DNA of 64,000 nucleotides, taken from positions 1,674,001-1,738,000 of the forward strand of contig CM074146.1 in assembly GCA_037178625.1 (NCBI GenBank). The letters run 5' to 3'. The notes under the pieces are model-generated. The model saw only the letters and a program-made list of their open reading frames with translations, was not told the DNA's origin and made no database searches. The translations under genes were made by a program, and so were the position numbers. This stretch comes from Skeletonema tropicum (Eukaryota > Bacillariophyta > Thalassiosirophyceae > Thalassiosirales > Thalassiosiraceae). Of this stretch, positions 63,586 to 64,000 are shown piece by piece. Numbering within the stretch: position 1 is the first letter of the stretch; each line of letters begins with the position of its first letter.

Positions 63586-64000
63586 ATGGGGAGGAGGCGA
63601 GACCAAGGCAAGGCGAGGAAGGCGGCCAAAGCCAAGGCCAAGCAGGCGGTTGAAGAGAGAGGCAATAATCAGGCGGCTACTAATGAACAATCGCTGGCGG
63701 CGCAAATTCAGCGGATGCAGATCCAGCTCGGTACTACAAAATGCAGGCATGGCTTCGAAATGATGGACGACATGAGTGTTGATTTCGGAACGGCCTTTAG
63801 AGACGCAGTCCATGAAGCTACTCTTAGTGGGAAACATATTGTATGTAGTCTAATTGAGGCTCAATATGCTACGATGAATGAATTTCCTGGCGTGTGGAGC
63901 GATTCTGCCAAGGCGAAAATGGGGATATCATTTTTTTCAGGTCTGGGAGCGCATGCTATTCTGGAAGGTAAATATAATTATGCCCGTGAATGTGCTATTA
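63586..64000 (+). CDS. MYND-type zinc-finger protein M18 (runs off the window)
   Basis: The start ATG at 63586 reads M-G-R-R-R-D-Q-G-K-A-R-K-A-A, followed by the basic tail and a Gln-rich linker without the proline run. C-R-H-G-F-E-M-M-D-D, V-W-S-D-S-A-K-A-K-M and A-H-A-I-L-E-G-K-Y-N-Y-A-R follow. The frame is open for 138 codons to the edge. The core and the finger must lie beyond 64000. It belongs to the MGR(K/R)R subfamily of the left-hand copies and M17, now on the plus strand. Confidence 0.85.
   Translation, partial: MGRRRDQGKARKAAKAKAKQAVEERGNNQAATNEQSLAAQIQRMQIQLGTTKCRHGFEMMDDMSVDFGTAFRDAVHEATLSGKHIVCSLIEAQYATMNEFPGVWSDSAKAKMGISFFSGLGAHAILEGKYNYARECAI

Overview
The window looks like nuclear DNA of a diatom, most likely a centric (Thalassiosira/Skeletonema-like) species. 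The evidence is spliced genes with short GT-AG introns (mostly 49-206 nt), two heat-shock-factor-type genes rich in Met, Gly and Gln, a leucine-rich-repeat (LRR) membrane protein with Ser/Thr/Pro spacers, and large paralogous families of MYND-finger and ankyrin proteins. The genus is inference; no marker gene is present. I recognised no rRNA, tRNA or CRISPR.

The dominant feature is a MYND zinc-finger multigene family. I count 18 copies, named M1-M18 here: 12 intact full-length genes or reading frames, one more running off the right edge (M18), and five broken copies (M1, M3, M9, M17 degraded or truncated; M5 has lost its N-terminal tail and is listed among the damaged ones although its remaining frame is open). 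Copies on the left (M1-M5) lie on the minus strand and start MGRKRNQG where intact. Copies M6-M16 (27.9-43.3 kb) lie on the plus strand and start M-V-(S/T)-R-K-K-A-A. M17 and M18 (58.5 and 63.6 kb) are again of the MGR(K/R)R type. All share a Lys/Ala-rich tail, a variable linker, a C-x-H-G motif, a V-W-(N/S)-D-S region, a nearly invariant FFRHRIPCSCLDEKYEEVK block and a C-terminal MYND finger.

1-17.5 kb: a repeatedly duplicated cassette made of an LRR gene (plus), a MYND gene (minus) and an ankyrin gene (minus). Only parts of each copy survive: one complete LRR gene, two LRR relics, two ankyrin genes, and one place where the flank of an ankyrin gene is joined directly to the flank of an LRR gene. 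A SET-like gene (7.1-8.3 kb) and two tandem 1.26-kb insertion-like units (11.8-14.35 kb) interrupt it.

18.67-23.92 kb: a complete Mutator-like (MULE) DNA transposon with perfect 88-bp terminal inverted repeats, a transposase gene that carries one frame break, and a convergent second gene whose product has an H-x-D...H...R pattern suggestive of an Fe(II)/2-oxoglutarate dioxygenase.

25.6-27.5 kb: a soluble double ABC ATPase of CAF16 type. 27.9-43.3 kb: the plus-strand MYND array with conserved leaders, a conserved palindrome before six genes, and spacers that carry a copied piece of the 3' end of the neighbouring HSF gene.

43.8-49.5 kb: two divergent HSF-type genes whose spliced structures I could reconstruct. 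50.2-55.3 kb: a six-exon LRR transmembrane protein (about 1547 aa). 56.2-58.6 kb: a retroelement-derived RNase H/zinc-knuckle ORF without reverse transcriptase. 59.7-62.6 kb: an ankyrin gene of about 24 near-identical 99-nt repeats with one frameshift. The right edge holds M18.
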